NCBI RefSeq assembly: GCF_021130785.1
Contig: NW_025778842.1
Coordinates: 1 to 64,000 of the forward strand
DNA length: 64,000 nt
From: Homalodisca vitripennis
Taxonomy: Eukaryota > Arthropoda > Insecta > Hemiptera > Cicadellidae
Direction of reading: 5' to 3'
In this document: positions 48,819 through 61,605 of the stretch, in pieces
How the letters are laid out: each line of letters opens with the position of its first letter
Numbering within the stretch: position 1 is the first letter of the stretch
The notes under the pieces: model-generated
Told to the model about the DNA's origin: nothing
Seen by the model: the letters and a program-made list of their open reading frames with translations, nothing else
Databases searched by the model: none
Made by a program: the position numbers and the translations under genes

Positions 48819-50491
48819 ATAAGTTTTTTCCACCAATTCACATTACTTTCATAATGCACGCTGTATCCTCATGTCTCATCAGGTGCACAACTAAGTGCTC
48901 TGCGATGTTGACTGACACTATCCAAAAGCACGGTGGAACTACTGAGTCTTCCACTCATAACGCAGACATAGTGGGACGGGCTGATTCAATGTCTATTTTG
49001 ATTTATCTCCAGTTCACCTTCCTCTTAGTGTAGCGTATACAACCTGATGCTGTTGCAGATGTCTTAAATCTCGAGTCATGTTCGTCTAAAGGGGTCCAAA
49101 AATAGTCGGCGACGAGAATCAAAAAGGTTAATAAAACGAAACCCCATATCGCTTCGACATTTAACTTTCACAGCCTTCCTCACTGAATCATCCATTCTCA
49201 CTATAGCAGGGTTATGTGTGGAAGAATTAATTGTACGTAAGATTGTTTTGAGTGCAAAACTTTTATTTCAGTTGCTTCACGTAAGAAGAAGGTGAACTGG
49301 AGCTTAACTCAACATTCACATTGAATCAGCCCTTCCTACCATGATGGCGCTACTGTGTTTCGAATTAGTGCAAAATATGAATTATATTATGGCTTTGTCC
49401 AACCTTGGAGTTAGGGCTGAGCGTCATAGAAGCCTTTCACTTAGTAAGTTCGTATGATTTTTCTTTTGTCCCCGTGTATGTATTCATGTCTTTCCTGTAT
49501 GATTGTCTGTTTATCTACCAGCAAGATATCTCGAAAACTATGTGAGCTGTAAAAAATTTTTCATGCAACCTCATTAAAGTCTATTACAATTTCACCCAAA
49601 AATTTACCCAAATATTATACAATATTAGTGATAATTTCTCATTTATTACATATAAAGAGTCTCACTTTACTTAACTCTCCTAAAGGTTTAAGCTACTGAG
49701 CAACAAGGAATGAAGTCTATATTCCCAATACATTATTTCGTTGCTAGAACTGAATTATTAAAAAAATTAAAGGAATTGTAAGTCTGATGCTATAACCCTA
49801 TAAAACTCATCCAGTGTGGTATATAGACCGAGTTACTGCGAAATGAAAATGCTCCTGTTGTGACATGGATTACTCCCACATGGTTGTTAGGATTATTCCC
49901 ATGAAAACGTATAGCAACGAGCCTTTAATGCTTTCTCACATTAGGCTGACAACAATAGAAACTGCCTAGAGCCAGGTCAGATGAGTAAACGGAACAGGCA
50001 GGACAAAAATTAATTCTCAAACATTCAGGACCTTGAACGATACGTCCTATCACACAGAGAGACGGGTCGTGGAAAAGATACTTCTAAACCGAACTCTTAT
50101 TTTTCTTCACATCGCTTTCCTTAAAGCAGAACTTTGAACCTCCATTCTTTGTTTGAACGTTATTTTTGACGATGGAAGGATTGTGAAGGAAACAGGATTT
50201 TTCGGACATTTGCCATCGTTCATTGAAATAAAAAATCAGTAACACTACGTTTCGAGATCTGCAATCTGATCTCTTCTGGCAGACCAACCAATCAGTCAAC
50301 CATCAGTCGAGATTAGGCCGCTTTGGTTTCCAATTTAAAAAAAATGAAATAAAGAGAAAACCAAAGAAAAAAAAAAACTTTCGCATTTTTATCAGAAAAA
50401 TATAATAAGAAAATTAATTGCATTAGTGAGTTGAATTAGAGATTGTCACAAAGTATTTTTAAAGAGTTAAGAACAACGTATTGATAATATA
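48819..50491. other. Copy 2 of 7194-8868; no gene supported
   Basis: Probable old transposon debris as in copy 1. The match ends at 'gataatata' (50491). Confidence 0.4.
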
Positions 50492-52540
50492 TAATTGATT
50501 GACTTTAGATGTAAGTATATATTTGTTAGTACTTTTTTTAATTATTGTCTTAGTTTCTTATCTGTTTAGTATTAAATCTATAAATAAGCATAAATTAATC
50601 TGCAATCAAACATTATATTGTTAGATATTTATAATAACATTTATAATTACAACTCAAATGTACAATAACTGATTGTATTTGTTTGATGACTGCTCTGGTG
50701 GAAGAGTGGACCTCTGGCCTACCGGGGAATATAAAATAAAGAAAATGTCAAATATGTTATGCCAAAGCCTAAAGCTGATTTTCATTGTTTTATGTACACA
50801 GCAAATAAACCGTTTGATGAATTTATCACGAAAACTCTATGGTCTCAAAGTTTAAAAAAATAATACACATATGAGACATATTAAATAGGAAATAATGAGT
50901 TCTAAGATTATGGAACCATGGTATTTGGCTCACCCGGTATACTGTCATACTTCCTCCTTTTTCGACTCAATGGTTGTAAAAGTTAATAGCCTGTTTTGAT
51001 TGTATGTCTCTCTATTAACATCGCATTGTTATAAATTTGGAAATTTCACATGAACCTCTGTGAAATCTGTTACACGCCTCACCGTGTGAGGTATACCTAC
51101 CATGTTACAGTAGTGATAATTTAATCCATCGAATATAATCCACATCTCTGAATAGTACGGGACATGACATAACTTGGCTAACATCAATCATGTTATGTCA
51201 CATTCAGATTGTTCTTAGGACATTAACGATGGAAGAGCCTTTAGAATCTTTCCTGTGTTTATTTTATTTTGCTAATGTAAAAGGATCAAAACACTTTTTT
51301 GTAGCAGCGCCGATATTGTGTGACAGCATAATCACTAACATCTGCTCACCAGGGGCCAACTCTTCTCCAAGGGAACATAATAACTAGTGAGACAGATTCA
51401 GATATTTCACTTACTTTGAGTAAAATAATTCTAAATTACTCTTTTACAGAAATATAGTCCATTTTTGTAGCACCTGTGTAATTAGTACTCATTTTGTCTA
51501 AGTTTGATGGAATATTTCCACATTAGTAAGTTTAATATGTGTTTCTTAAAACTTTTCTAAATATAAAAATTTAGCTTCTGATATCATTGTAATCTGAATT
51601 CCTCTAACATCAGTTTATATGTATGAGAACTGTCTTTGAATTACTAACGGAAACATGTAATTTGTTATTGCACTAAATATACTAAAATAAAGTATCAATG
51701 TTTTCGAAATAAGTAATAAAGTAGTATTAATAGGTTTTGGCTAACGAGCGATCATATTGATACTTAAAATAATTAGTATAATATAAACGAGAATCGTCGT
51801 AAGAAAATATATTTCAAGTTGATATATGTTTTAAGCAATGAAATGACATTAAAGTGGTTAGTTGGAGTGGTTAGAAAATAACTTCCTGATAAACATAATA
51901 AGTCTTAGAAATCATCTGTTTGAAATCAAAGAAAATATATCTAATAAGTTTCACACTGAAACTTTTAATGCCGGTAGGGCAGAGCCTTTCAGATCTACGA
52001 TTGGTATATTTAGGGTACAATACCTTTCCAAATATACCAATTATGGATATAGACTTTTAAATATCTGAAATTAGTGTAAAAATTTTAATACATAAATATT
52101 TTGAACACTAATTTATATAAAAGGCTTTGTATCCATAATTGATGAGGAACTGAATTATTGCATGATACCATAGAGCATTAGTACTTGATGATCTTTTAAA
52201 ATGGTCTTAGGAAATGTAACACTGAAAGTTTCATTTTGTGAAAAGATTAATTAAATAAATTTTATCCTTGCTCTAATTATCTGTGAATCGTTTGCTTTGC
52301 GATGTTACTTGAGCCGTCGAGTAAACTGAGTCGGTTAATTGACATGGAGAGTTGAGACATTACTCAGTGAGAACTCAGACTGCAAGAGTTATCAAGCGGA
52401 GGGTGCTGATTGTTTAATTTATCGCAAACACTGCCCGGTGAGAAGAACTTGTTTATCCCCACGCTTTTTATTCGCATAGGGACATCTTATGTTTAAGAAT
52501 GTTTTTTACTATCTAAATTTTATACGTTTCATTAATTTCA
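50492..52540. other. No gene seen; unique A+T-rich sequence
   Basis: No module blocks or transposon ends are recognised. The short frames at 50673, 51190 and 51862 have no supporting evidence. Confidence 0.5.
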
Positions 52541-52963
52541 ATAATGTATTCGAGTACTTTTCATACTACCGTACTTTATAATATAATCTAAAACAAGCAG
52601 ACGTTTGTTATGTATTGTATTAAAGCTTATGATTGTTAATATGTCCATTTTTGACATCCATAATGTCTTCGAGTACTTTTCATACTACCGTACTTTATAA
52701 TATAATCTAAAACAAGCAGACGTTTGTTATGTATTGTATTAAAGCTTATGATTGTTAATATGTCCATTTTTGACATCCATAATGTCTTCGAGTACTTTTC
52801 ATACTACCGTACTTTACAATATAATCTAAAACAAGCAGACGTTTGTTATGTATTGTATTAAAGCTTATGATTGTTAATATGTCCATTTTTGACATCCATA
52901 ATGTCTTCGAGTACTTTTCATACTACCGTACTTTATAATATAATCTAAAACAAGCACACGTTT
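52541..52963. repeat. 119 bp tandem repeat, about 3.6 copies
   Basis: Units start at 52541, 52660, 52779 and 52898, with period exactly 119. They are nearly identical (one T/C difference in the third unit; 'gtattcg' against 'gtcttcg' in the first). The last unit is broken off after 'aaaacaagcacacg'. No spacer, hairpin or frame is conserved. Confidence 0.95.
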
Positions 52964-53453
52964 TGTACCGTAAATTAGTTAATTAAATATTTCAATACAA
53001 TGTAAATTTCGCAACCTAATCAGCCAGTATAATATAATATTATTTTACATCCAATGTTCCGGAACTAAATTATTGGGCGGAGTAACTACCTAATTGGCAC
53101 GCGTATGAATTTTTTCTTCTAACCCTTTGTAGCAGCCCAACTACGTAACCGATCTGACCTCGCGCGCTTTGTCCGTAAGTAAAATTTATCTTTTCGTTTT
53201 ATTAAATTAGCCCTTTGATGCCAAACGTATAAAATGAATGTAACGTAAAGTAAATATGTGAATAGTAAAGTAACTTACCCTTGAAGATCTTTTATTTGCT
53301 TGATGGAGATAGATAAAAGGTTGTGGCGTCGTCCCTTATGGCGACGAGCACGTTGTTATAAATTGTAATTTGTATCATTAAATGGCTAATACCGTCGCGA
53401 ATTTGTTTTAGGCGAGTTTACGTAGCTGATGTATCTCACGTGTTGTTTGAATA
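52964..53453. other. No gene seen; left flank of the LTR element
   Basis: 53090-53360 is somewhat richer in G+C. It ends in AATA (53450-53453), the left target-site copy. Confidence 0.5.
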
Positions 53454-53931
53454 TGTAAGCCCTCCGATATTAGCCAGAGAGGCTCATGGTTAATAAAAGG
53501 GATAGCGTTTTGCTGCCACCACCCCTAGCTCGTAGGGAAATTTAGAATAGTGGTTTTGAGAAGGGTCTTGAAATAATTACTCACGTTTCTCCTTTGTTTG
53601 AGTCCAATCTATATTCAAAATGCACTAAAACACTCGTAGGCGCACCCAAACTACTATATGTGTACCGGTGTGTTCGCATCTTACTCCACAAAATAGACTT
53701 ACTTCACACACTCTACATTGCCAATCCCTCCGCCTACCTCCGAGCCCTCAACTCGGACTGCCGACTCGTGCTGACGAGTGCTGACCCTGCATTTCCTCAG
53801 CACGGCCAGTCACCTCACATCACGCGGTTAAAGGGACTTGGGTTAGTCCAGTTAATTTACACACTGTGTAATTATTAAAATACCATCCTAAAAATTACTA
53901 TATTAAAATAGTAGTGTGCGTGCGCGCTACA
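53454..53931 (-). repeat. 3' LTR
   Basis: 478 bases. Differs from the other LTR almost only by short-run indels (near 53517, 53553, 53691, 53753, 53783, 53862 and 53882) and one clear G/T substitution near 53841. Confidence 0.93.
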
Positions 53932-53946
53932 TCACACTCCCTTTCA
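53932..53946 (-). other. Polypurine tract
   Basis: On the minus strand TGAAAGGGAGTGTGA abuts the 3' LTR. This is the expected position of the plus-strand primer. Confidence 0.7.
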
Positions 53947-54387
53947 GGAAAGATGGATCATACAGAATTTTCATGGTGATACATCTTAGATTCTCAGAAT
54001 ATAACAAACATTTACAATACTTCAAAAAAAAATGTATAGGATAACATTTTACATTACATCATTTTTTCACAACTTAAAAGGACAAAATAGTATTTTAGGC
54101 TGCGTAAGTTCTTATAATCTACAATTTTAAATTCTACTTGACATTGACAATCACTTAAGATATATGTCCTCCTAACTACATTACATTTCTTGAGCTTGGC
54201 AAGTCCCCACATATTTATAACAAATATAGTCTTTGCAACACTGACCTGACTGGTTCAGCACTACAATGAATTTCACAATACCGTACTTCAAGGCGGGCTT
54301 GGTGTATTGAATTGAACAAAGGAAGACTCCTGAATAATTTCTGCGAGCGGAGTTCCATGTTCTACTCGAATGGTTGGGGCTTGCCGC
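53947..54387 (-). other. 3' untranslated region of the LTR element
   Basis: About 440 bases between the env stop and the polypurine tract. No frame or structure recognised. Confidence 0.6.
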
Positions 54388-56194
54388 TCAGCAACTGAGG
54401 ACATCCTCGCACAGGTTGGCATTTTCCTGTGACAAAAACAAAACTACGCAAAGTACACTATTCAAAATGAACAAAATAAACATTGAAACTATGATAATGT
54501 AGAAATAGTTCAGTGGGGTTTCTATACTTTCTTTGATACTAGGGTACAAAACCATGTGTATCATTTAAAAGCTTGTTAAGGTCTAGTTCTATGTGATTAT
54601 CTTTAAGATTGTCCTTGACTTTTTGCATTGTTTCAAATAACAAGCTACTGTTTTTAAAGATTAGATTTTCTTCGTGAGATAGCAACAGATTAATCTTTGG
54701 GATGTGCAAATGGTTAATGTCAAATTTATATTTTATATTTCCTTGAGTCCTCGAGAATAACTTATTATATTTACCAAAGATAGCGCAACTTGAAGCCTGT
54801 TTTAATATTCCAGACTTGTTTAAAGTTAATTCTAAATAACCTAGATGTGGTGGAGAGATAACTGAGTTTTCTCCATCAGAACCCTCATACAGTTAAGTAT
54901 GACTTTATATGGTTCCTTTAGGCTATAGATCCAATCATTGCCGTTTTGGATCCATACAGGTGAAGTTACATTTATGGTTAAGGTTCGTGAACATTTTTCT
55001 GTGACTAGGTTAGATCCCATGAATAGAGCGAATATACAATCATTAACGCTATGATGCAATACATTTATAGAGTTAGGACACAAATAAAAATGACTTAGTC
55101 TACACTGACTTAGTGTGTTAAAATCGATAGGTGCATAATACTGTCTCTCTTTGGAGATCAACAAATAATCAACTTGTACATTCCATTTTAACCAATGTTG
55201 AAGGTTTGTTTGGTACAATGGAATAACTTCTACTTTATAAAGTTCAAGACGTCTGTCTTGCGAACTTAAAGGTACAGTTACGATCAATCTAATTCCTGTC
55301 TTGGTGGCTAAAGCATGAGCAGTGCCAAAAGGTGTAATACATAAATACGTCCTCTTCATTAACTGGTATAATTAGTTTCAAATGACGAGGTATGACTTTT
55401 CCTATGTCAAGCAATATGTTTACAAACTCATGGGTGGTAGTAATTTGCTGCTTATTCTACCTGTGTTTTACTAATTCTAAAGCTTGCCTAAACTCAACAA
55501 TTCTTAACTTTGCTTCATCTATGGTTTGACCTAAAATGACGTGCTAGACTGACAGATTTTAAATGTTTTGTTAATGAACGATGTAGCATAATGTTTTTCT
55601 TGTTCGAATCCTTGGAGTGAAGTGATTAACATGCTATTTGAATGAGTAAGTTTAGTCATTATCTCTGATATGGCTTTTAGTATTTGTTACCATCTTTTCA
55701 TTCATGTCTTTCATTAAGGTGATTTGGTTTTCTCTAGAACTCAACAGTGATCCGCTAATCTTTTTTATCTCTTCAACTTTACTATTAACTTGTCCCATAT
55801 CTTCGCTAGTGGGCACACCAAACAACCATTTCAATGCATATCCTCCTGCATCAACTAGTCCTCGCTTGGAGCGTTCTGTAGGTAGAAGTCTAAATAAGTC
55901 ACTTACATCGGATTCATACTGGTCTATCCCGGTCTTAATTCTACTATATTCGAAAGCAAAGTCCTCATCCCACACATTTACACTAGTGTTCGTATAATAA
56001 ACTAAGTCTGTGCACAATGTCTTAAGTGACTCAAGTTCGTCTCTTATTTCTATCATATTAAAATCTAATACAATCTTCCATTCATCCTCGGAAATAATTG
56101 TGTCATGAAGTTTCTTGAAAACGATTCCCTGTGTCATTTCATTCTCTGCCATTCCTGTCTCGACAAAGAGTACAAGTATTCCTGAAATCATCAT
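54388..56194 (-). pseudogene. env: env: baculovirus F-like fusion glycoprotein, frame-broken
   Basis: The first 180 codons (56194-55652) start with a hydrophobic signal-like segment (residues 1-16). They contain a furin-type cleavage motif RSKR (108-111) followed at once by a hydrophobic Gly-containing fusion-peptide-like stretch, then a heptad-rich helix with many Val, Ile and Lys. The ectodomain continues in another frame (55359-54841; several Cys, N-glycosylation motif NVTS). A third frame carries one membrane span of about 22 hydrophobic residues (about 54520-54450) and a short tail to TGA at 54388. This architecture matches errantivirus envelope proteins homologous to baculovirus F. At least two frame changes make it non-functional as written. 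Confidence 0.85.
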
Positions 56195-56682
56195 TTAGAT
56201 CCTAATAATCGTTTACTTCATGAATATCCTGACTTATTCGAATTTATTTTATTACGTACAGCTTGATCTTATGTTTCTTATCTTAACCTGCGTAGATATA
56301 ACTTCTTTCCTTATAGTGTACTCAATCACACATTTGAATTTGTTTGGATCCTTTAATTTGGCTTTTATTCACACACCTTGCATACCCATTCATCAACATT
56401 CGTTTCACAGTCATACAACATTCATACTCACGCATACAACCATGTCAATTCGGAGTAACTATTGCATTCTACTTTGTACGTGGTACTCTAAAACATCTTT
56501 TACTTACACATCAGACAAGAAGCATAACATACTAACGAGGAATATTTTAGTGTATCAATATAACATCCTCAAATAACAAACAATACATAATTATTCAATA
56601 CATTGCGTTTACTTTTAACTACTAAATAAACGATGCAATACACGTTCACTGTCATAACAATATGTATATACATTCCTATTAT
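56195..56682 (-). other. pol-env intergenic region
   Basis: About 490 bases between the pol stop and the env ATG. In errantiviruses env is made from a spliced RNA, so a splice acceptor is expected here; several pyrimidine/AG runs exist and none stands out. Long open frames on the opposite strand are shadows. Confidence 0.5.
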
Positions 56683-58159
56683 TTAATAAACTTCATAGTC
56701 TTTGAATCTACACGGTTTTCTTCTATCTCTTATGGATCTAAAAGGGCCTGGTCGCTCTTCTGCGGTTCCTGGGCTTGGTTCTCTCCTGTCTTGTTCTTCA
56801 TTTTGTCCGGCTACTCTATTGAATGCCTCTTCATGGTCTTCGGTCTCTTCAATGATTTCTTCCTGTTCTTCTTCTTCTGCTACCTGAGCAGCTTTTGGAT
56901 CATTTTGGCTACTTCCTTGTTCTTGCAACTTAAACTCGGTGACAGGTTTTACTCGATTCACATGTACAGTTACATTCTTCCTTTAATTCGGAGTACGACA
57001 TTCAAATCTGATATAACCTTGACAATTGTGTATGGACCTTTCCATGGTCTAGACAACTTCTTCACTCTTCCTTTTTTCACTTGGGGCACGTGAAGGTATA
57101 CTCGTTGGCCCTCTTCAAATTTATTTAGCTTAGAATTCTTGTCGTATTGTCTCTTTTTGCTGGGTTCTTGCATGGTCTTGGCATTGTTGAGACAAATTCC
57201 TTACGGCATTCAACTTCATCTTAAGATCTTCGACATAATCAGGGTAAACCATCATCTTCTTCTGTGATCAATAGATCATCTTCTAAGGGAGTCTTCATCT
57301 CTCTTCCAAAGACTAGCTCAAAAGGAGAAAATCCTGTGAATCATGCACTTGAGAGTTATAAGCCATATTTACCATTGGTAGGAGCTCGTCCCAGTCTGTT
57401 TGATTTCGGTTGACATAATGACTTAGCATTTTGGGTATGGATCTATGAACTCTTTCTGTGTCTCATTGCTCATGGGATGATATGCGGTGGTTTGAAGTTT
57501 CTTTATTCTTAGTAGAGCACACATGCTTTTTCATTATTTCGGATGTGAAATTTGAGCCTTGATCAGTAATTAATTCACAGGGTACTCCCATCTTCGTAAT
57601 GACTCTCTGCACAAGTGCTCGGGCTATTGTTTCTGCAGTTTGGTCTGGCAATGCAATAAACTCTCCGTACCTTGTAAAATGATCTATAACTGTCAGTATG
57701 TATTTGTTTTTGGAGCTTGTTAGGGGTAAATGGGCCAACAATGTCACACGAAATCCGGTATCCAAATTCTGTACTTTCTTGAAATTTACCTAAAGGTGCT
57801 TTAGTTTTTCCGTAATCCATTCTTTTATTGCATGGATCACATGCTCTGATAAAGGAGACAACATCTAATTTCATTTTCGGCCAATAAAACTTTTCTTGGA
57901 TTCTTAACATCGTCTTCTTGATACCTCCATGACCTGCTGTCGGGATATCATGGTGTAAACGAATAACCTTCTCTCTTAACCGTCTTGGAACGACTATCAG
58001 TTGTCTGTCCTGCCTCTTTATATAGATGACTCCTTGTGGACTTGTTTTGAACTGAGGGTATTTTTTCAATCTCTGGCACTCTTCATCCTTACATTGATTT
58101 TTCTTTAATGCTGTCCACATCCAATATAGGTAGACTTTCCACAGTATTCTTGCACACAA
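56683..58159 (-). pseudogene. pol: pol: integrase with GPY/F domain and acidic tail, frame-broken
   Basis: The zinc-binding HHCC motif (His70, His77, Cys107, Cys110 of the frame starting at 58159) precedes the core. The first catalytic Asp is in ISCDIVGP (about 57745), the second in LITDQGSNF (about 57564). The Glu is in TERVHRS (about 57455), each in a different frame. The C-terminal GPY/F segment (RPWKGPYTIVKV, about 57050-57015) lies in an intact 67-codon stretch (57173-56970), followed by a Glu-rich tail ending at 56683. Frame changes near 57740, 57465 and elsewhere. It would insert the cDNA into host DNA, giving the AATA duplication seen. Confidence 0.85.
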
Positions 58160-58823
58160 TTCTGCTCAGACAATCAGCGTTTTGATTTTTTATCCCTGGT
58201 TTATGGAATACCTTGTAGTCATATTCAGCCAATTTCAGTGCCCATCTAGTGAGTCTACTCGAAGGATCTTTTAGCGACAGCAGCCATCTGATTGCGCTGT
58301 GATCAGTATACAAGGAGAATGATCGTCCGTACAGGTAGCATCGGAAATACTTTACTGGCCCATACAACTGCTAAAAGTTCTTTTTCTGTTACTGTATAAT
58401 TCTGCTCAGCAGAGTTTAACTGTCTTGACGCATAGGCGATAGGTGTTTCTCTATTCCATTAATCACTTGTCCTAATACTGCGCCAAGTGCAACATTACTT
58501 GCATCAGTGCTTAAGACGAATTCCTTGGAGAAATTTGGATACACTAATAAAGGTTCAGTTACAAGGATGGTCTTCAATTTTTCAAATGATGTTTCCGCTT
58601 CTTCGTTCCACTCAAACTTTTGGTCTTTTTTGGTTAATTTTGTCAGAGGTTTAGCGATGTCGGCAAATTTCGGTACATGCCTCCTATAGTAACTACATAG
58701 TCCCTATAAATCCACGAAGTTCCTTTTCATTCTTGGGTCTTGGAAAATTTTTGACAGCTTCAATCTTATTCTGACATGGTTTTGATTCCATCTCTCGATA
58801 CAACATGGCCTAGGAAGTTAATT
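58160..58823 (-). pseudogene. pol: pol: RT thumb/connection and RNase H, frame-broken
   Basis: Read across frames, the RNase H segment [24 protein letters not shown] (first half near 58439-58400) continues as [24 protein letters not shown] (about 58350-58280) and ADCLSR (about 58180). The Glu of TEKELLA and the Asp of TDHSA are the expected active-site residues of Ty3/gypsy RNase H, which removes the RNA template. A frame change lies between them near 58360. Confidence 0.8.
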
Positions 58824-59905
58824 TCAGACTTTGCTATTTGGCATTTCTTCAACTGGATACTCAAATTTACCCTCCTCTTGAAATCTCTCTAGAACTTCAC
58901 TAAGATCTTTAGCGTGCTGATCAATACTCGAACTGAAGATTAGGATATCATCCATGTAGGGCAAACATGCTTTTCCTTTCAGACCTGTGAGAGTAGTATC
59001 AACCAATCGTTGAAATACAGAAGGAGAATTGATCAATCCCATTGGCATGCGTGTATATTCATAATGACCATCAGGAGTACTGAAGGCCGTCTTCTCTTGA
59101 CTTTCAGGGTGCATTTTTACCTGATAGAAACCTGAATTCAGATCCAGTGCCGAGAAGTACTGACTGCCTCCTAACATGTCTAAAGTTTCATGTATATCTG
59201 GAAGGGGATATATTTCCGGAACTGTAATTTTATTGAGTTCCCGATAGTCTACACATAGACGATAACTGATGGTACCATCAGAGCCTGCTTTCTTGGGGAC
59301 AATGATTACCGGTGCTGACCATGGGGAAGTACTGGGTACAATTACAACACCTTTATCTAATTGTTCTTGTATCAAATTTTGTAGAGTACCTCTCTGTGAT
59401 TGTGGCACTCTGTAAGGTTTCTTATTGATCGGAGGATGTTGGCTCGTGTTGATTTTGTGAGTAACTAAAGAAGTACACCCCAAATTCTCTATTCCTCCTA
59501 AGCTAAATAGACGCTTGTAGCGTTGGAGAACATTTTTTAATTTATTTTGGTCTTCAGTTGGGAGGTGCTTTAATTTTTCTTCAAGTTTCCATTGGAATTC
59601 CTCTGTCCTATTTTGTGTTAGAGATTTACTCGTTTCCATGCTCCTTTATTTGCTTCACTGTGTGGCTCTTCTATTTTGCAGAGCAGCGTATTCTTGTATA
59701 TCACTAAATTTTCAGATGTGATATTTATGATTTTGGTCCAACACATTCCTTTATTCACTTTTGAAAGGCTTCTAGCGACATTGATGCCATGAACTTTTAC
59801 TAACGCTGGTTCTGTAATTACTGTTTTTCCTTCCATTTGTTCCATTTGATCCTTTTTGTTTTTGCTTAATTTTACTTGAATAAGCATTTCTGAACGGGCA
59901 GGCAC
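58824..59905 (-). pseudogene. pol: pol: reverse transcriptase
   Basis: A linker with PARSEMLIQV (from 59905) leads, after a frame change near 59630, into an uninterrupted 271-codon RT segment (59639-58824). Visible are LQEQLDKGVI-type finger sequence (residues 90-101), VDYRELN (130-136), the first catalytic Asp in SALDLNSGFYQ (163-173), TAFSTPDGHYEY (184-195) and YMDD (228-231; about 58958-58947). This is a typical Ty3/gypsy RT. After about residue 257 the frame slips, and the thumb continues in another frame (KKCQIAKSEINFLG). Confidence 0.9.
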
Positions 59906-60536
59906 GTTGATGTTTGTGCGACTATACGCTAAAAATGTCAGGTATTTCTTCCTTCAGGATTTGTTTTGGTGGATTAAGGTTTGTTGAAACTTGTTTCGTG
60001 GGAACATTGAACAATGCCAATGCACTTCTCCTGCTTCGAGTTACAGGGATTCTCTTTCATGGAAACTGCATGCTATCTTGTTTCCAATACTCAGAGACTT
60101 ATTCTCAAGGTCAATCACAGCCTTTTTTCGTTTCAAAACATCGTATCCTAGGATAGCAATATAATCTTCAGGGAGATCTGTTGCTACGAAGTCACATTTT
60201 AAATCAAGTAACTCCAGTTGCAAGGTCTCTCTGTTACAGTGCCGTAAACGTTCATAACAGCACCAGTGATACCTCGTATTTGGATTTCAGTTGGAGTTAG
60301 CTTGTTCTGAGCCATTGTCCCTATCGATCAGTGATACTTGTGCTCCTGTATCGATTACAATGAGACCTGTTCAACTCACTCCTCCTATGCACCCTTGTAC
60401 AATTAATTCACTCACATTTTCTTGTGTCAAAGTGGCAACAGCTTTGAAATTCAACTTCGCCTGTCTGAGTCCCGTGTGGTTCAGATTTAATGATTTCTGA
60501 GGTTCCCAGCGGCGTGCCTGGGTCCCTCGTTGTGGT
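59906..60536 (-). pseudogene. pol: pol: aspartic protease region, frame-broken
   Basis: The catalytic motif reads LIVIDTGAQVSLI, with the DTG codons at 60344-60352, followed after a frame change by the ILGYDVL flap-side motif at about 60133-60154. These are the two signature segments of retropepsins, which cut the Gag-Pol precursor. The two segments are in different frames as written. It lies directly after gag, so a ribosomal frameshift or readthrough is expected but its site cannot be fixed because of the indels. Confidence 0.75.
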
Positions 60537-61605
60537 TTAACGTGTTCGAAGCTGATCCACGTCCTCCATGCTGATACCCTCTGCTCCTGAAGGGTTTCCT
60601 CCTCTAGCTGCGCCTCTTCCTAATGCTGTATTTCTCATACCCCAACAATTGTTTGCTGTGTGTCCAGGTTTTCGGCAATTTTCACAATAATAGGTAGTTG
60701 TTTCACTTTTACTTCTACAAATCCCTCTCTTTGTGACCTTTCTTCTTACATGTATAACATACAATATCTACTCGCCTGGATTGGCATTCTCTGGCTTTAT
60801 GGCCTGGTTTCCCACAAGTGTAACACGTAGTATCGGTGATCGTTCCAAAAACTCGCCTTGTCTTCTCCTCAAATTCGGATGGTCTTTTCTCTAAGTTGTT
60901 TAGAGCTATCGCCGTGGTTACAGCTTCTCTGAATGTTTTAGGAAACTTGATCCTGGTCTGCCGTCCTATTTCACCATTTAATCCTCTTACAAAGGCATCC
61001 ATGGCTCTTCTATCGGCCTCTTCTCTCAGAATTTGGTTTGCTTCAGCGTTGTTTGTAACTCTTAGAGTTTTATCACTGACCCTTTTTACTCGGTCAGAGA
61101 AACTGCTCAATAGTTTCTCCTCTGTTTTGTCGTATGCTAGCCAATTGCTCGAAGTAGTAATGATCTGGTAGGCTATCGCCGAATCTTTCCATAAAAGCAG
61201 CTTTTATTTCTTCTAAAGTTGTTGAGTTTTTACATTTTTCGTCTGACTTTGCAAACTGTAAGAGCACTGCCTGTTAGTTTAAGTTTTAAAACTTGAAGTT
61301 TTTGAGCTTCACTCCAATTGCTGAGCTCTCCAATTCCTTCGATGTTGTCAAAGAAGGGGGCGACTAGATCTGCTTTCTCTCCATCGTAATGGGGCTATAC
61401 TTGAGACAAGCTCAAATGACGGCTTGCTGTCTGCAAGGGTCATGTCCATCGGGTACGGAGATGTTTCAGTTTTGTTCACCGCGGAGGTAGAAGCGTTGGC
61501 TAACGTTTCATCTAGTGTTACTTGAGCGACCTCACTTTATTCCGATATGGCATCAAAGGCGTCTTGGACCTCAACGGTCTTCCCTTCTAGGTGTACAGTG
61601 CCCAT
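60537..61605 (-). pseudogene. gag: gag polyprotein, frame-broken
   Basis: The likely start is the ATG at 61603-61605. After an N-terminal region, a capsid-like helical part reads ...AAFMERFGD... and ...RAMDAFVRGL... (about 61200-60980), typical of the retrotransposon gag family. Three CCHC zinc knuckles follow (C-x2-C-x4-H-x4-C pattern) at about 60825-60783, 60759-60718 and 60686-60645; the second loses its last Cys to a frame change. The frame ends at TAA 60537-60539. Breaks: in-frame TAA at 61537-61539 and frame changes near 61390, 61260, 61100 and 60720. Gag would coat the RNA and assemble particles in the cytoplasm. Confidence 0.8.

Larger units (their letters stand above)
41668..50491. 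repeat. Segmental duplication, copy 2
   Basis: This is the second copy of window positions 1-8868 (8,824 versus 8,868 bases). It tends to be the shorter copy at homopolymers and dinucleotide runs, for example near 41751, 42070, 42130 and 42480. After 50491 the two copies share nothing I can see: copy 2 runs into unrelated A+T-rich sequence. It could be a genuine duplication or a second haplotype assembled in tandem. Confidence 0.93.

Noticed and set aside
52541..52963. CRISPR-like array
   Set aside because: The repeat is continuous without spacers and the DNA is animal.
56662..57093. 143-codon plus-strand frame with hydrophobic runs
   Set aside because: Antisense shadow of the Glu-rich integrase tail.
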